In this document: positions 1-13,180 of the stretch, piece by piece
Position numbering within the stretch: the stretch's first letter is position 1
Layout: every line of letters begins with the position of its first letter
Assembly (NCBI GenBank): GCA_001972305.1
Contig: BDDD01005853.1
Coordinates: forward strand, 35,453-99,452
DNA length: 64,000 nucleotides
Direction of reading: 5' to 3'
Source of the DNA: Cephalotus follicularis
Taxonomy: Eukaryota; Streptophyta; Magnoliopsida; Oxalidales; Cephalotaceae
The notes under the pieces: generated by a model
What the model was told of the DNA's origin: nothing
The model's database searches: none
The model's input: the letters and a program-made list of their open reading frames with translations, nothing else
Program-made: the position numbers and the translations under genes

Positions 1-653
1 TGTTGATTTGAGATCATTAAATTGTTCAAATGATGGGTATATACTGATGTTTTTGGGCTGCCTTTGCTTAGGAGATAGTTAATAAAAAATAAACAAAAAT
101 TATTTTATGGGGTATTCTTGAATTAGGTGTGCCTGGTTTGATTAGCTTAAATGGAACCCAAATGTAAATATGGTCCAAGGAAAAAGTATTTTTGATGGAA
201 TTCACTTAGTTTATGGGGCTCGTTTGGTGGTATTGAATTGTTTTGATTGTGGAAAATAATTGTTGTAAGAGTGGCCAGTAATTGCCAAGAAAATGCGATG
301 GAAAATAGCTAGAAGCTGCTGTTATGGAGAGAATGGTAAGAAGAGCCAAGTTTTGTCTCTATCTGTTTGCAGACTATGTTTAAATCGCGTTTAGTCTTCT
401 TAGGTTAATTCTTAAAATTCCCCTAATTTATCACATCTTCATAAATAAATAGTTTATCTGGTAATAGGATGTAAATTTAAATTCTTTATGGTTCTCTATT
501 GGATGTAAATATAGTGTGCTTTCTGGACTTACCAATCTTTATATATATATAAAACTAGTGTCACATCAGCACCATCAAGCCAGATAAATGTTTGGTTTAT
601 GTGACTTTCATATGATCTTAATCTTCTTTGTTGATATATGCATATTTTTATAG
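1..653. other. Intron or upstream part of the carrier gene
   Basis: No coding segment of the carrier family is visible here. The next exon begins with an acceptor (TATAG) at 651-653 in mid-protein, so this stretch is most likely the 3' part of intron 1 of the carrier gene. I looked for the conserved end of the preceding exon (a Pro-Leu-x-Arg-Leu stretch ending in Phe-Gln) and did not find it. Confidence 0.6.
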
Positions 654-3600
654 GTTCAAGGCATGCACTCTGATATTGCTACATTGCGAAAGGCTTGCAT
701 ATTGCATGAGGCTTCACGAATCATCAATGAAGAAGGATTTAGAGCATTCTGGAAAGGGAACCTGGTTACAATTGCTCATCGTCTACCATATTCTGCTTTT
801 AATTTTTATGCATACGAGCGCTACAAAAAGGTTACCATTTTACAATGAAAATACTTTCTTGCATCAATAGATCATGATCTTAGCTTCCCTATCTATGTAG
901 CTTAATATTTGGTCAATTGTATGTTGTGTTCCAGTTGCTATATATGATTCCGGATATAGAGAGTCGTGGGAAAAATATGGGTGCAGACCTTTGCGTACAT
1001 TTTGTAGGTGGTGGTTTGGCAGGAATAACAGCTGCTACTGCCACATATCCATTGGATCTTGTAAGGACACGCCTTACAGCTCAGGTATGATCAACTTTTA
1101 TTTTCTCTTAATAATTTTTAGTATTTTATTTCATAAGGTTGTCACAGCATTATTTGACAGGGTGTGGGAAATATAAAATTGCTTTTTAGTAGTGTTTTTG
1201 AATTTTTGTTGTTCATGAAAGTTGATAATTTCTTTGTGGCTCACAGATCTGAGCTCATATTTCTCAATTCAAATACATAAGCAAATATATTTCTGCTTTA
1301 TGTTTGAAATTTTCATTTCAAATTTTCCAAATTATAATACATTCAAACTTATAATACCTTGTATTAAAATTGCACAAGTACATATGAATGCATATTCCAC
1401 TTCTTATTTCAGTCTAATATTTCTTGTAGAAAACATCTATTCTATCCATTTCTTAATGCTAGATCTTCATAAACAATGAGGCCCAGTTATGTGCTAAGGG
1501 TTAATGATGGGCTCCCAGTTGTTCTCATGAAAAGTTACAAGCTCATCATTAACTCTTGCCAAATGATTAGTTGACACATGTCTCTCTGTGCAATCAAATT
1601 TGACAAACAAAGCTCCTTGGTGAGATTTAAGTTTATGTATGTACTGTAAAATGAGTTATTTCCACAATGACATTGTTTCAATCTTTGTCAATATGCACTT
1701 TATATGGCTGTAAATTATTTGCAATGGTGGTGAATCAGATAGTTTTTCATTTTACCATCAGACACTCCATATGGCTGTACTTGTTTGGCAAACTTGGTGT
1801 AGAATTGGTTCAACTTGTGGATAATTTGTTTGCCATATTTTAGGGTTACTTGTTCCATGCACCAGCAATGTTGGTATCAATAGGAACACCTTGTAAACTT
1901 GTAATGAAGATGCTAACTTAATGGTTCCAATGGTCCAAGCCATCTTTTGGCATGCATTTAGGAATGTGAACTGACTTGGACTGTGCATAGTCAAGGTTTC
2001 TAGAATCCGATTTTATTCTATATGGATTTGAGGGATGTATACTGCAGTTTTTGTTTGATTTCATTTATACTTTTGATAGGTCAGTACAATATTTCTAATT
2101 TTTCATTTCTAGTAGTAGTGGGTTGAAATTTCTATACATTCGAAATATATTGAGAAAGAAAGTTAAGCTATGCTTGCCTTAGTTTTGGACCTGCTAGTAT
2201 ATTGAGTGGCTGGTTATTGCTCTGGCTTCTTTATAACCTATTTAGCTGCAAACTTTGCAGACAAATGTGATGTATTATAGAGGTATTTTTCATACTTTAC
2301 AAACCATTAGCAGAGAGGAAGGTGTCTTGGGCCTATATAAAGGACTTGGAGCAACACTATTGGTATGCTTTCTATACAATGGTGCATCATTTATGCTAAA
2401 TGATCACAACTTCGGGTGTGTAAATAACTACAGTTTACTTAAATGCAGGGTGTAGGGCCCAGTATAGCAATTAGCTTTGCTGTGTATGAGAGCTTGAGAT
2501 CTTTTTGGCAATCACTTAGGTGATCATTTATCTATATTATTTAGCTATTTAGAGCTTCAATATTACCTTTATTTGTGATCATCGGTTCATACATCCTATT
2601 TGTACACCTAATACTTTAACATTATCTTCTGTACATCAGGCCCCATGATTCTACTGTCTTGGTCAGTCTGGCATGTGGCAGTCTTTCAGGCCTTGCATCA
2701 TCAACAGGTGAGTGGTGTTAGACCTTCTCCTTTGGAAGCCTTTCATGAAATTCTGAATAGCCTTTTTTTTTTACGCTCCTTCTTCCTCTTCTTCTTCTTC
2801 TCCTCTCTCTCTCTCTCTCCTTTTTTTTATATGTTTGTTACTTGAAGAATGGTTTTTTGTTCATCATGCAAATTAACCTAGTATTATTGCTGTTATGATC
2901 TCATCGTTGTACTATACAATTTTTTCGTAGTTATTTTATTATTTTACTAGCATGTAGTCTTGCTTGAATGGGCATCCTGCCGCTATAAGTTGTCTCTACT
3001 ACATTATTACACAATGTAGATACGATTGGTTTTCCAAGTTAGCATAAAATTGCCACTCTTCATAGTTGTGTGCATGGACTCTATGGTCTGATTACCCCAA
3101 CTTTGACTATTGTATCAAAGGTAAATGAGCAGTGATGTTTCAGTTAAAAAAGCTCCATGTTGAAATGCTTTTATTTGTTTAATAAGAAAAACCTAACAAT
3201 GGAAGTTAATATATCTAGCTGTTTACCATGCTTTTGATGCAGAGAAGCTGGGTGTGGTGCAGGCTCTGCTTTAAGTATTTAACCCGACTGACCCCTAGAT
3301 CCAGAGACCAAGAATGGAGTTGTTTTTTTAGCTGGCATATGAGAATTTTAGTAAGGAAATCAACAAAAAAATATCTTGTTTCTGGCATTTGTTGAACTTT
3401 ATGTTTTTATGTGAAGATCTTGTGTTGATTAATTAACTTCATATTTTCAAAATTTCCTCTGTAACCTGTCTCCCAAAGCATTGCAGTTGGTTCCATCATA
3501 TGGTGGCACTACTCTCAGGTGAAACCTATTCTGTTCTCTCAGTTATCGGAGGTGAGAGGCGTCCTCTTTGAGGTATGCTTCTCACTTAGGGTTCCTCTGC

Positions 3601-5180
3601 TGCTTGCTTAATGGGTACTGGCCACTGGGCCTTTCACCTTATAGGTGTGATTTTGAGAGGAAATTATCCAGAAATATATTATTTGTAGATTAATCACAGA
3701 ATTTTGTTTTCTTATTACAAACAATGACCGAAGCGTGATCATAAAAAGTATAATGGTGATGCAAATTCCCTTTTAAATCAAATGCTAGCTATTGCTGTCA
3801 AATTAGTAGATCTGATGAATTTTATTCTGTAGTTAACTAGATTTGTTGCATGTTTTGAAAATTTACCAGGACGAACATGGGGTGCACATTTGTAAAGCTT
3901 GGAGTGACCTGGTTTTGTGCTAACTATAGACTACCGTAAGAGTTACAATTTGTGGGTCTATATCACCGGGCCTTAACTTTAGGCCTAATGACTTCCTGTT
4001 TAAGCTAATCTGGGTACAACAGTATTACTTATGGGCGTTAAAGCTTTACCTGATATAGCTTGCTTGTTACCCAAGCAGTAGTATTACCTCTTGTAGGTTT
4101 ACTAAGTGAATATACATTTGAACTATCATCCGTATGTGTGAATTGCATATCAAATTTCTTATCTAGAAATACTTGGGAGTTCAGTTCAAACTAAATTATT
4201 AAGCTGCAGCATTTTGTCTTAGACTACCGTTGAGCTTTACCTGATATAGCTTACAGCATTTTGTCTTAGACTGTCGTTGCAGCTTGATCATTGTTGGTTT
4301 TTTATTCAACATGACTAAACTATATTGGAGGACATTTTCCACTCAGCATAAAGTGAGTGCAATTGTTATTTCATCAATATGTTCACTGGTGTCATTTAGG
4401 ATTTGTTTTGTCAAAAGTCACCTTGTCATTGTAGATTGAACATCACTGCTAAAGACAGCAGCTGGCTGCTGATTTCACTCCAAGTTTTTTTTGGTGAGAA
4501 CAAACATAGCATGTTCAGTTAATTGTTTGTTTGAGTTTTTGTTTGAATGAGCATGACTGTAAAAAGCAGTGTCGTGTTTCCTATTAACATGCTGTTCGAT
4601 AATAACTTTGCCATATAGATTGTGAATTCAGCTGTTGTGGTAGTTACTTGTTAATGTTACACATAATTATTCCGGATACATTAAGTTGTCTGGTAGGATG
4701 TAAACCATCATATCTTATGTTTTATTGGCGCTTTTTTTGGGGACGATATCATCTTTGACTGACTTGTTAATTGTTCTGTTGCATATTCACTTGAATGTAA
4801 TGAATCTTTAAATGGTGAGATCTGAGGGGTTTTATAACCTTCTGATTTATTTAGTAGATAGAATTCAATTTTCAGATTTCTTCCTTCTTTCACTCTTATA
4901 CAAAGAAGACCTTTATCTTGTTCTATATATGTAAAATGCAGCAACATTTCCGCTGGATCTGGTGAGACGACGGAAGCAATTGGAAGGGGCTGGTGGTCGA
5001 GCTCGAGTTTATACAACAGGCCTTCTTGGTATATTTAGGCACATTTTCCAGACTGAAGGGTTGCGTGGTTTGTATCGAGGCATTGTGCCTGAATATTACA
5101 AAGTTGTGCCTGGTGTAGGTATATGTTTCATGACTTATGAGACACTGAAGATGCTTTTAGCTGAGATAAATGAGGGATAA
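654..5180 (+). CDS. Mitochondrial carrier family protein, 5'-partial, six exons
   Basis: Inner-membrane solute carrier of the SLC25 type, lacking its first exon, which lies upstream of the window. Exons read by eye are 654-830, 935-1084, 2261-2362, 2449-2519, 2640-2707 and 4942-5180. All junctions are GT-AG and keep frame, giving 268 residues and then TAA. The carrier signature is seen twice, as PLDLVRTR near 1050 (repeat 2) and PLDLVRRR near 4954 (repeat 3). Each repeat also has its Glu-Gly...Gly segment (EEGFRAFWKGN, EEGVLGLYKGLG, TEGLRGLYRG). The missing N-terminus should hold helix 1 and the first signature; full-length relatives are about 340-380 residues. The sequence closely resembles the Arabidopsis At3g53940/At2g37890/At3g55640 group, whose substrate I cannot assign. 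Intron 5 is 2.2 kb. No stop or frameshift is seen in the part present. Confidence 0.92.
2708..4941 (+). other. Intron 5 of the carrier gene
   Basis: Long AT-rich intron starting GTGAGT and ending GCAG. It contains a pyrimidine-rich run at about 2768-2830. I see no coding segment, transposon end or duplicated flank in it. Confidence 0.8.
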
Positions 5181-5907
5181 TGGGTACTGCCTGCATCTCT
5201 GGAAGTTAGTTATTCAATGAAAATGATGGGTTAGTTTAATTGTTATGTGGCATGAGCAAATCATAATTAATTATAAAAGTTTTTTTAGCTTTTTCATGGT
5301 GGTGAATCATATGGTCCTGCCGTGAAATCCTATTTGTCCCTGTATAGAATCATAGACAACATTTCAAATGTACTCAAAACAGTTGTTCAAACGATTATTA
5401 AAAAATATTGATCTCACTGATGATCATCTTTGAGCTCCTTTTAAGTGCAGTGTTTTGCTACCTCCCCTACATCCCAGGCATCTATGACTTTCAAAAACTT
5501 GATGCGTCTCATTTCTATCAAATTGCCAGACAACACTTGTAATCTCGTTATCAAAGTGGATGAAATGTTTGATTTTGCTTATAACTGGCTAGTTATATCT
5601 AGGTTCCGTTGTTGCTTTGTGCATGATCTATCAAGGTTTGTTTCCTGACGTTGCAACACTACGGGGTATACATCAATAAGGTGAAAATACAGCCAAAACA
5701 GGGAATTGGTAAACGTCAATAAGGTAAAGCATATTTATTAAATTAGGAGTTAATTTTGAACATGTAACATCTTAGCACCCCCATGAAATTAGTAAGGGTG
5801 TAGCTAGTTAAGCTTCTGTGATGAGCTCAATTTCCCAGGAGCAAAACAAATTTTGCAACAGGCAAATATAGCAAAGCAAGTGATAGAAACCAGACAAATT
5901 CTTTGTA
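5181..5907. other. Space between convergent genes
   Basis: The 3' flanks of the carrier gene (plus) and the DAR2-like gene (minus) meet here. It should hold both 3' UTRs. I see no additional gene; the short reading frame at 5445-5648 has no recognisable content. Confidence 0.6.
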
Positions 5908-8666
5908 TTACAATGGGAAATGTCCATATTGGCGAATGTGGTCTAATGTGTATCGTAAACCATAACTGTTAACAGCTGCATTAGCAGCTCTAAAACCTCC
6001 TCCATATGCTGTGGAAGCATCATGAGCGATCTGATGCATGAAAAACTCACCAAGTCTATTTTCCACAGTAGACTTCCCTCCTTTCTTTGAAGAGGAGGAA
6101 GAGGATGATGAAGCTTGTGATGTTGATGGCATGCTGCTCCTACACCCTGGAAGTACTTCTGATTCAAGCCACATGTATGAAAGTACTTGACAGATACCTT
6201 CCTCTACTTCAGGACTAAGATCACGGAAGCCTGCATATATAATCGCAGCGAATTTAAGAGAGAATGTCCCAGAGCGAAGAAGTGCCCTGAAGCAAACATG
6301 CTCAGCCCCAGAGCCTCCATGTTTGGGTTGAAAAAATGCATCCAAAGAAAAACAAGAACATGGGTATCTTACCTTTAAGGCGTAACCAGCCATGCATCAA
6401 TTCGTGGGCTAAAATAGCACCTGTTAGCAGTCTGCACTCATAAAGAATAACGAAATAGTGAAGATCTAATAAATTGTTTTTAAGCTTAAGAGTCGAGAAT
6501 GAACCATGAAATGTAAAAGCATATATCAAACAGGGAAGAGGATTCTCAAGAAAAATGAGGGGAATGCTATGTGACCTTGGTAGACCATAGAGAACAAGAA
6601 TAGCTGTAACTTCACATTTTCGAGTAAGCTTTTGAGGTTGGGTTCTCATTCCTACAAGTCGGTGTCCCCTCCTTTGTATCTAGATACAATCAAACAAAAT
6701 ATGCAGAAAAAGAAAGTAATGAATACTCAGTATAATACCCCTAAACTTATTGTAGATGTCACTAAAATAAGCAAAAAAATAGAGCTTACAGTTGTCAAAT
6801 TACTCACACTGGTGACAGTTTGTTCCTCGGAAAGGCATAAACCCCTTGTCTCAGGCATGTGATGGTGGCCCTGGAAGAAAATTATAGCAGAATCAGAGTA
6901 ATATCACAAACAAATTAAAGCCTGAAAAGAGCTGGATATCATGTTTCACATTCTTCTCTCCGACAATAGCTTCGTTCAGTGCTTGTCGTTCAACTAGAAG
7001 CATCGGAATTTGCTGATCCAGTCTCATATACATTCCTTCATAGTAGTCTCTGATGGCATGGTAAAGAGGTTGGCAGTCACCAGTGTCCATAATTGCAGAT
7101 TCCATGCACTCTAAGCATAAAGTTCGTCCGTCTTCCAAGGAATAAAATGTTGCATTCCTAGACTTCAGAAGTGAAATACCACAAATCAATGAATAAATGT
7201 GAAATACAAAAAAATTATTGAGTAATTTGACTCTCATACTCTAAATATTCCCCTATTTGAAGCTATACATGACAGTGAAATTGTTATCGGCCACTGCTCT
7301 AGCTTTGATAAATACCTCCAAACGCTCACAACTACAGCAGCGAGGAGTATTATCATGCTCATGTGATGGACAGTACTTCTGGGACCAAAATGGATGGCAC
7401 CTATACTCGATCAAACCAGCTCCATTTGTTGGGATCTGGGGATATATAAGATTGGAGGTTAATGAATACCCGGATGGTATTTATCCTAAAAGAGAAGGTT
7501 ATGAATACCAGTATGGTATAGTGGCATTTATTCGAAAAATGAACATCGATAAGGCACTGATAGTACATATGGACAGCAACCAAGTTCATCAGTCAAGACA
7601 TCATGTATGCAACCTTGGATATTATATTGGAGTGTTCACGGTATGCAGATAATAGAGTCATTTTAGTCATTATCTGATTCAAAACAGTAGATGCAGTGTT
7701 CGCCTACAAATTGTCTAAACTGGTTGTTCAAATAGAACTACCCATATATCTAAACAATTAAAACACAATGTATATGATAGGTGCTAAAAATAAATTTCAA
7801 AATATAGCATTATAGCTAATTATAACAAACTGCAGCAATCAAAAACAGTTGAGAAAGCAGAGTGGAGTTCTCTTACAAATTGATGGCAGACTTCACATTT
7901 GGGATGAGTCAATTCTTTGAAACAAGACTTGTGATAAGGATCCTTCCCTGACAATGAAAACTTGGATCAACCAAAAAAACCAGTTAAAGAACTACATAAA
8001 AACAAGAGTATTTTTAATATCATTACTTTGGATGCTAAAAGCCATGACAACTCATTCAGTATCAGGATTGCATAGTTAAATTAGAGAAACCGAAGAGAAA
8101 ATATAAAAGATTATATGGAACTTAACAAGAACAAAAAACCTCATGTTCAGTGATCGGATAACCGCACGAATGACAGCAAAAGCACTCTGGATGAAAAAAT
8201 GTTCCCATGCATCCCAAATAGTTTCCATATCCAATGTCACGGTGGCAGCCACCACAAGTTCTGAAAGATAAAGTCATTGAAAGTAATCGAGATCAGAAAA
8301 TTATTGTAGTTGTTGATTAGTTTCCTATTCAACAATTTTCACAGAAAACTAGCTGATATAATGTAACAAGAAATTATTTCGTCCAAACTTAAAAATACTT
8401 TCATGTAGGTGTCAAATTCTTAGATCTGACACTCATGCAAGAAACCCATTTGAATTAAACTGAAGGATATGATTAGCGAATTATCAAGTATAAAATCAAA
8501 CCAAAAACATCTGAAGTAATTGTTTGGTTAAGCTGATACTGCTGCATTCATCAGTTACAAGATGAAAGAGTTTATACCTATATATTCTGGGATAATTATA
8601 AGGTGTAGGGGCATAAGGAGGATATGCAGATGAATTCAGGCGGTCTTGAAGTGACCGAGCAAGATT

Positions 8667-8669
8667 TTA
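8667..8669 (-). other. In-frame TAA in exon 3 of the DAR2-like gene
   Basis: Exon 3 reads Gly-Tyr-Gly-Tyr-Arg-Thr-Asp-Tyr-stop-Asn-Leu-Ala-Arg-Ser-Leu. The frame is fixed on both sides: the upstream exon ends with one base that completes Gly, and the downstream exon starts with one base that completes Arg before the first LIM cysteine. A cryptic acceptor (CAAG) lies 48 bases into the exon at about 8645. Using it would skip exactly 16 codons including the stop and keep frame. Confidence 0.85.
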
Positions 8670-8923
8670 ATAGTCTGTCCGATATCCATATCCTGGAAAA
8701 GAAAAGAAACTCACTTTAATATAACCTGATGAACAAAACACTCAGTCACAGATAGCTCAATTATGTGCTGATGCGAGTCTGATGGAGAAACAATTTAAGA
8801 TCTTTGATTGAGACTAGATACCAACATACCATTTGGTCTCTTCAAATCTTCTTCAGCAAGAGAAAGTGCAAGTGCATGATCTAAATCCTCCTTCTCCCCC
8901 TGATCAGTTCCAGACCGATCGTC

Positions 8924-10672
8924 CTGATGACAATATTAGAACAACTATTTTGAAATATTAATTACTTGCTAAGCAATCAATGTTGCAAAAGGGTAGTTCA
9001 ATCAATCAATTATTGGTAAGATCACATAATAGTATGCTACAAACACCAGTGGTATAGTTTCCTACTCAATAGCGGTCACAAGTTACCATTAGTGCAAGAA
9101 CAACCATGCTGAAATTGCCAGTGATTAAGAATCAAGTAATTCAAAAGGTTCTCATTAATTTCAACACAAAAAACTGGCCAGCACCTTGATTCATAATCGC
9201 CTCATTAATAAGATTTGTAATTTAAATCTGATATGCATGCTTAAGTTAACATGCCACATATGGTACTTAGTCCAAAAGAAAATGTAATTCATGTGCAACA
9301 ATAGAAAAAAGCTACAACCACAGGACTTTGCATCCTCTTAAGGATCGTTTATTATGCTGTAATATTTGGAGGGTATGTGAGATATCAGTATGTGTAAATA
9401 TAAATCTGTTTATTATATCACTTTACAAAATTATTTGGTGATCTAAATTTTTACTATAGTATTGTATGCATTCATATAAAAAATTAAAAAAACAAAAAAA
9501 AAATCAATTTTAAAGATATCTCAGATTCTTCGTATCACAACGTATCAAACAACCCCTAAATCAATTAATTACACTTATACTTGAATGAAGCTCCATTTAG
9601 GAAATCCCAAATTATTACTTTTTAAAGCCAGCAGAACTTAAACACACCCACACCAAATGTTTTAATTTTGTTTTCAAAATTATATAAAACGAATATTTAG
9701 AAAGTTAAATTCATCAGCATTAAATTTTATTAATTTATTAATTTATTTATTACTAGTAAAGAAACTTGATGCCTTAAAAATATTGGGCCAAAGGTCAATA
9801 ACATTCCTAGCTGGTGTTTCTTTGTTTTCAAAGTTGAACAATTGAGTATGTTGCTTGGATTTTAATAAGAAATATTATTATTAGGTGATATTACACTCAT
9901 ATATATGTATAGTTATTATAATTGCGTGATTTAAAATTAATATTTTTTAAATTAATTCGTTAATTTTGATATTCTATTAATATAGATCATTCATGTAAAT
10001 TTTTAAATCAATCGAATATTTATAGATATTATATTGAATATGATAATATTTTATTGTTTATTATTAAATTATAGAACGGTTAAACTTTTTATCTGTAAAT
10101 GAAATAGTTAAAAATATTTAATTGACTTGAAATTTTGACAAATACATCATCAAATCTATTGATTGAATTTAAAAAATAACTATGCACCTAAATTAGGTAT
10201 AAAATCACTCCATAAATAGATATTCTTATATGTATATTAGTCTAATAATACATAATAATTCAACTATCAATTAGTTATTTATGTGTATTTACCCAAAAAA
10301 AATTATTTTTATGTTAACATAATTACACATTATTAGCTTAATACATAATCAAGTAATGCATTCAATACACACAAGAATCTCTCTAGTTCGAGCTGGGATA
10401 GAAACAAAATTCACCATGAATACATTTAATCACTCTTTAAAAAATATTTTTTATTATAAAGAGAGATATGGTGTAGATAATAGATTTTATCGATTTTAAC
10501 ACCCGAGATGCAGTTTAATTTGTACTGCTTTGTACTTTTTGCTGCTTATAGCTCCTAAAGATCTCTTTAACTAGCTACAAGTCCAATTAAAAATAGTAAA
10601 ATACCGAAGAAAAAAAAAATCCCATCCTAACTATATACAGTATATATTATTATGAAAATGAAGAATATATAC
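8924..10672 (-). other. Intron 1 (coding) of the DAR2-like gene, with an AT-rich repeat
   Basis: Donor GTATAT after Ser-Leu; acceptor ATCAG before Asp-Asp-Arg. The interval 9880-10215 is one copy of the AT-rich fold-back repeat also seen near 28430-28812 and 63400-63725. Nothing else is recognised in the intron. Confidence 0.7.
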
Positions 10673-10816
10673 CAGGGACCTTGATGTAGGAGCACGCCAA
10701 AGCATGTTTTCCTCTCCCAAAAACTGTGGATTACGGCCACTGCCACCGCCGCCGCCGCCACCATCACCACCACCGCGGGTGGAGCCACCTTTAAAAAGCT
10801 TACTCAGCCATTTCAT

Positions 10817-12249
10817 GAAGCGAGATTTCCTCTCTGTGTATGGAAAAACAAAGTGAGCTATGCTTATCATTAAAAAATTCAATATTTGTAGAATATATAT
10901 ACTACCAAAAAAGAATAACCCAGTAACATCAACTATGGGAACAAATTAACTACATAACATGTAAATATTTATATTATTCAATATATTTCAAAAACCCATT
11001 AAAGATATAGGGGTAACATATATATGATAAGATCGATATCAAACTTAAACACATTCATACTATGAAACACCTTATATATACGTACACATATGCTTGTTTT
11101 TCTTTGTAAATGAACGTAAAGATATAGTATATATTGACAATGATGAATGCATGGTTCATAAACATGCACCGAAAAAAAAAAAAAAAACGGGGCCTACCAT
11201 AATTACAGTGATTAGAGATAAGGTTAACACCTTGAGGAGGAGCCATAGAAGGTGAGAGTGAGAGAGAGAGAGATATATAGCTGCCACCAGAATATCAACC
11301 AACGGTGATGCCAAAAAAGGAAGGGAGAGGGAGAGGGGGAAAGAGGAAGGAAACGGAGAGAAACAGAGAGAAAAATGGGTGAATGTGGCATTGTTAAAAG
11401 AGGTTTTTGAACTGAAAAATAAAAAATAAAAAAAACGGGGAGAGATTCTTCGCTTGAGAAAGGAAGACATTTTGTGTGGGCGTGTAGGGAATCTTGTGAT
11501 GTAAAGAATATTGGAGTAACGGTGTGGACGGTTCATAATTGAATTGCGGTCGAAAATTAATGGAGGTGGCATGGAGAAGAATTTTGGTTTTGGTTTTGGT
11601 TTTCGCTTTCTTTTCTTATTCCTTTCTATAAATATTCATATAATATATATGGTCGTATTGTTTACACTACTTCTACATTATATCTCACATTTATAATTAT
11701 CGAATTGCTTCATCTATGTACTAATACATGTAAATTATTTTTAAATTAATCAAATATGTTTAACTATTTTATGGACACTTATAAATGTAAATTTAAATTG
11801 TTATATAATTGTTTAAGTCACAGTCAATTTTTTAGGTAAATAGAATATTTTATAAATATGAATTGAATTAAAATTTGATATATATTATTTAGAAAGATTG
11901 AGGCTGATCTGTAACATCAACGACAGAAGAATGAGGTTTGGATCGTTAAACAAGAAAATTTACTTTCATACCCATAATTAGATATTGTGATTGTGAGAGA
12001 TATTAAAGGTTACTCAATAATATCATCATGATTTTTAAAGTCCAAACATGTCAATATTAACATTGATGATAGCGAAGAAATTTTAACGGAATTATTAATA
12101 ATTTAACATTGATTAACTGAAATTCAGTAACTATTAATAAAACATAAAGTTACCTATATGTATATATAATATTAATCTTTAACCTTGAATTCAAGTGCGT
12201 AAGTTTCTTTGCGTAGCTACATGACATGCCCCAAATCGTTGACTTATAT
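10817..12249. promoter_or_regulatory. 5' flank of the DAR2-like gene up to element 1
   Basis: Should contain the 5' UTR and promoter of the minus-strand gene. Visible on the plus strand are an A run at 11171-11187, a GA microsatellite at about 11250-11275, purine-rich DNA at 11310-11380, GGTTTT repeats at about 11585-11603 and a TATTTATA-like box (minus strand) near 11625-11640. Exact transcription start and 5' exon are not resolved. 11660-11890 is AT-rich and resembles the dispersed fold-back repeat. Confidence 0.4.
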
Positions 12250-12254
12250 GTATA

Positions 12255-13135
12255 TGATGGAGGAAAAATATGTTTGTAAAAATAAGGACACGTGTCCACA
12301 GTAGACTTGACCAGTTGTCCATCAGGGATTGCAAGCCTGACAGACAGGCCGCGCCGAGGAATAAACGCATGACATAGAATGTCCTTCTCGGACCAAGAGC
12401 CGATGTCCATTATTTTTTGAGGGCAACACACTGAGACCACAAGTACGAGGTCATTCCTCGGACTCAAAGGCAGAAGACTATACTCACGGTGTAAGGGCCG
12501 AGGATTCCCTCGGCCCGGAGTGTCTATCAGGTGGAGAACAGGAGATACGGTCTCCTGTGCACAAAAACTGAGGACCTCCTCCTCGGACGTACTCACACTT
12601 GTTCCATCCTCGGAACAATAGCAGAGACTCGCTTTCCTTTACAGCTATGCAAACGGAGGACTTAAACCTTATCTACGAGATAAGGAGATAATCTTCAGCA
12701 GATATGTTGGGATTCATACTTATCCAAATGCAAAGATAGAGTCCAAATCAACTACTACTAAAGGAAAACAGCGACATTACCGGCGGAGATAAGGGAATGT
12801 CCGAGATCCACGGTATTTCCTAGGGGATAACGATTAGATCCGATTTACACGCTCAATCAGTTACAAAACTCCACTATAAATACAAGTTCAACACACTGAA
12901 CAAAGGTCAGCAATTTTTACATTCAAGAGAGCATTATATTCATCTACACTTGACTAACTTGAGCGTCGGAATGTCCCCGGGAAAACAACCTCCTAGACTT
13001 CCACCATTGTTGTTACCTTGTGCAGGTGTCCGAGATCAGATTCTTCCTCACAGGCATTCAGTGACAAAAGTTTCTCTCTACAAATAAAAGTCATCCACGT
13101 AGGATACTGTTGAGAGAAGGATTTCTGTATCAACA
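12255..13135 (+). repeat. 5' LTR of element 1
   Basis: Starts TGATGGAGG and ends GTATCAACA. It contains the promoter TATAAATA (12875-12882) and ends directly before the primer-binding site. It aligns without gaps to 23206-24086. Short open frames inside it (for example 12150-12596 minus) are not genes. Confidence 0.95.
12875..12882 (+). promoter_or_regulatory. TATA box of the element 1 5' LTR
   Basis: TATAAATA, conserved in all four LTRs of elements 1 and 2. Transcription of the sense RNA should start roughly 30 bases downstream, which would define the U3/R border near 12905. Confidence 0.6.
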
Positions 13136-13153
13136 GTTGGCGCCGTCTGTGGG
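13136..13153 (+). other. Primer-binding site of element 1
   Basis: GTTGGCGCCGTCTGTGGG immediately follows the LTR. The TGGCGCCGT part matches the complement of the 3' end of plant tRNA-Asp(GUC) as I recall it; later bases do not, so the exact primer tRNA is unresolved. The identical 18-mer is at 61979-61996 (minus) in element 2. Confidence 0.7.
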
Positions 13154-13180
13154 AAACGCAACGAGAAGTCATCAATTATC

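Larger units (their letters stand above)
5908..10816 (-). pseudogene. DAR2: DA1-RELATED 2-type LIM/peptidase gene with an in-frame stop in exon 3
   Basis: DA1-family proteins are ubiquitin-activated peptidases that limit organ growth; Arabidopsis DAR2 (LRD3) acts in root phloem and meristem development. Coding exons, minus strand: 10816-10673, 8923-8830, 8692-8578, 8260-8140, 7960-7877, 7435-7316, 7162-6950, 6870-6808, 6679-6576, 6431-6373, 6230-5908. All junctions are GT-AG and phase-consistent; the sum is 1440 nt (480 codons). The N-terminus is MKWLSKLFKGG followed by a Gly run. A UIM (EDLDHALALSLAEED) lies near residue 60-75. The first LIM zinc module has Cys120, Cys123, His141, Cys144, Cys147 and Cys150. 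The peptidase motif HELMH is at 362-366 and the end is GHFPL. The start ATG lies just after an acceptor-like CACAG, so a 5' UTR intron is likely. Codon 88 is TAA (8667-8669), inside a poorly conserved linker; everything downstream is intact. Possible explanations are recent inactivation, a sequence error or alternative splicing. Confidence 0.88.

Noticed and set aside
12150-12596. 148-codon frame over the 5' LTR of element 1 (repeated in the other LTRs)
   Set aside because: LTR sequence; the frame starts and ends at LTR-independent points and has no recognisable domain.
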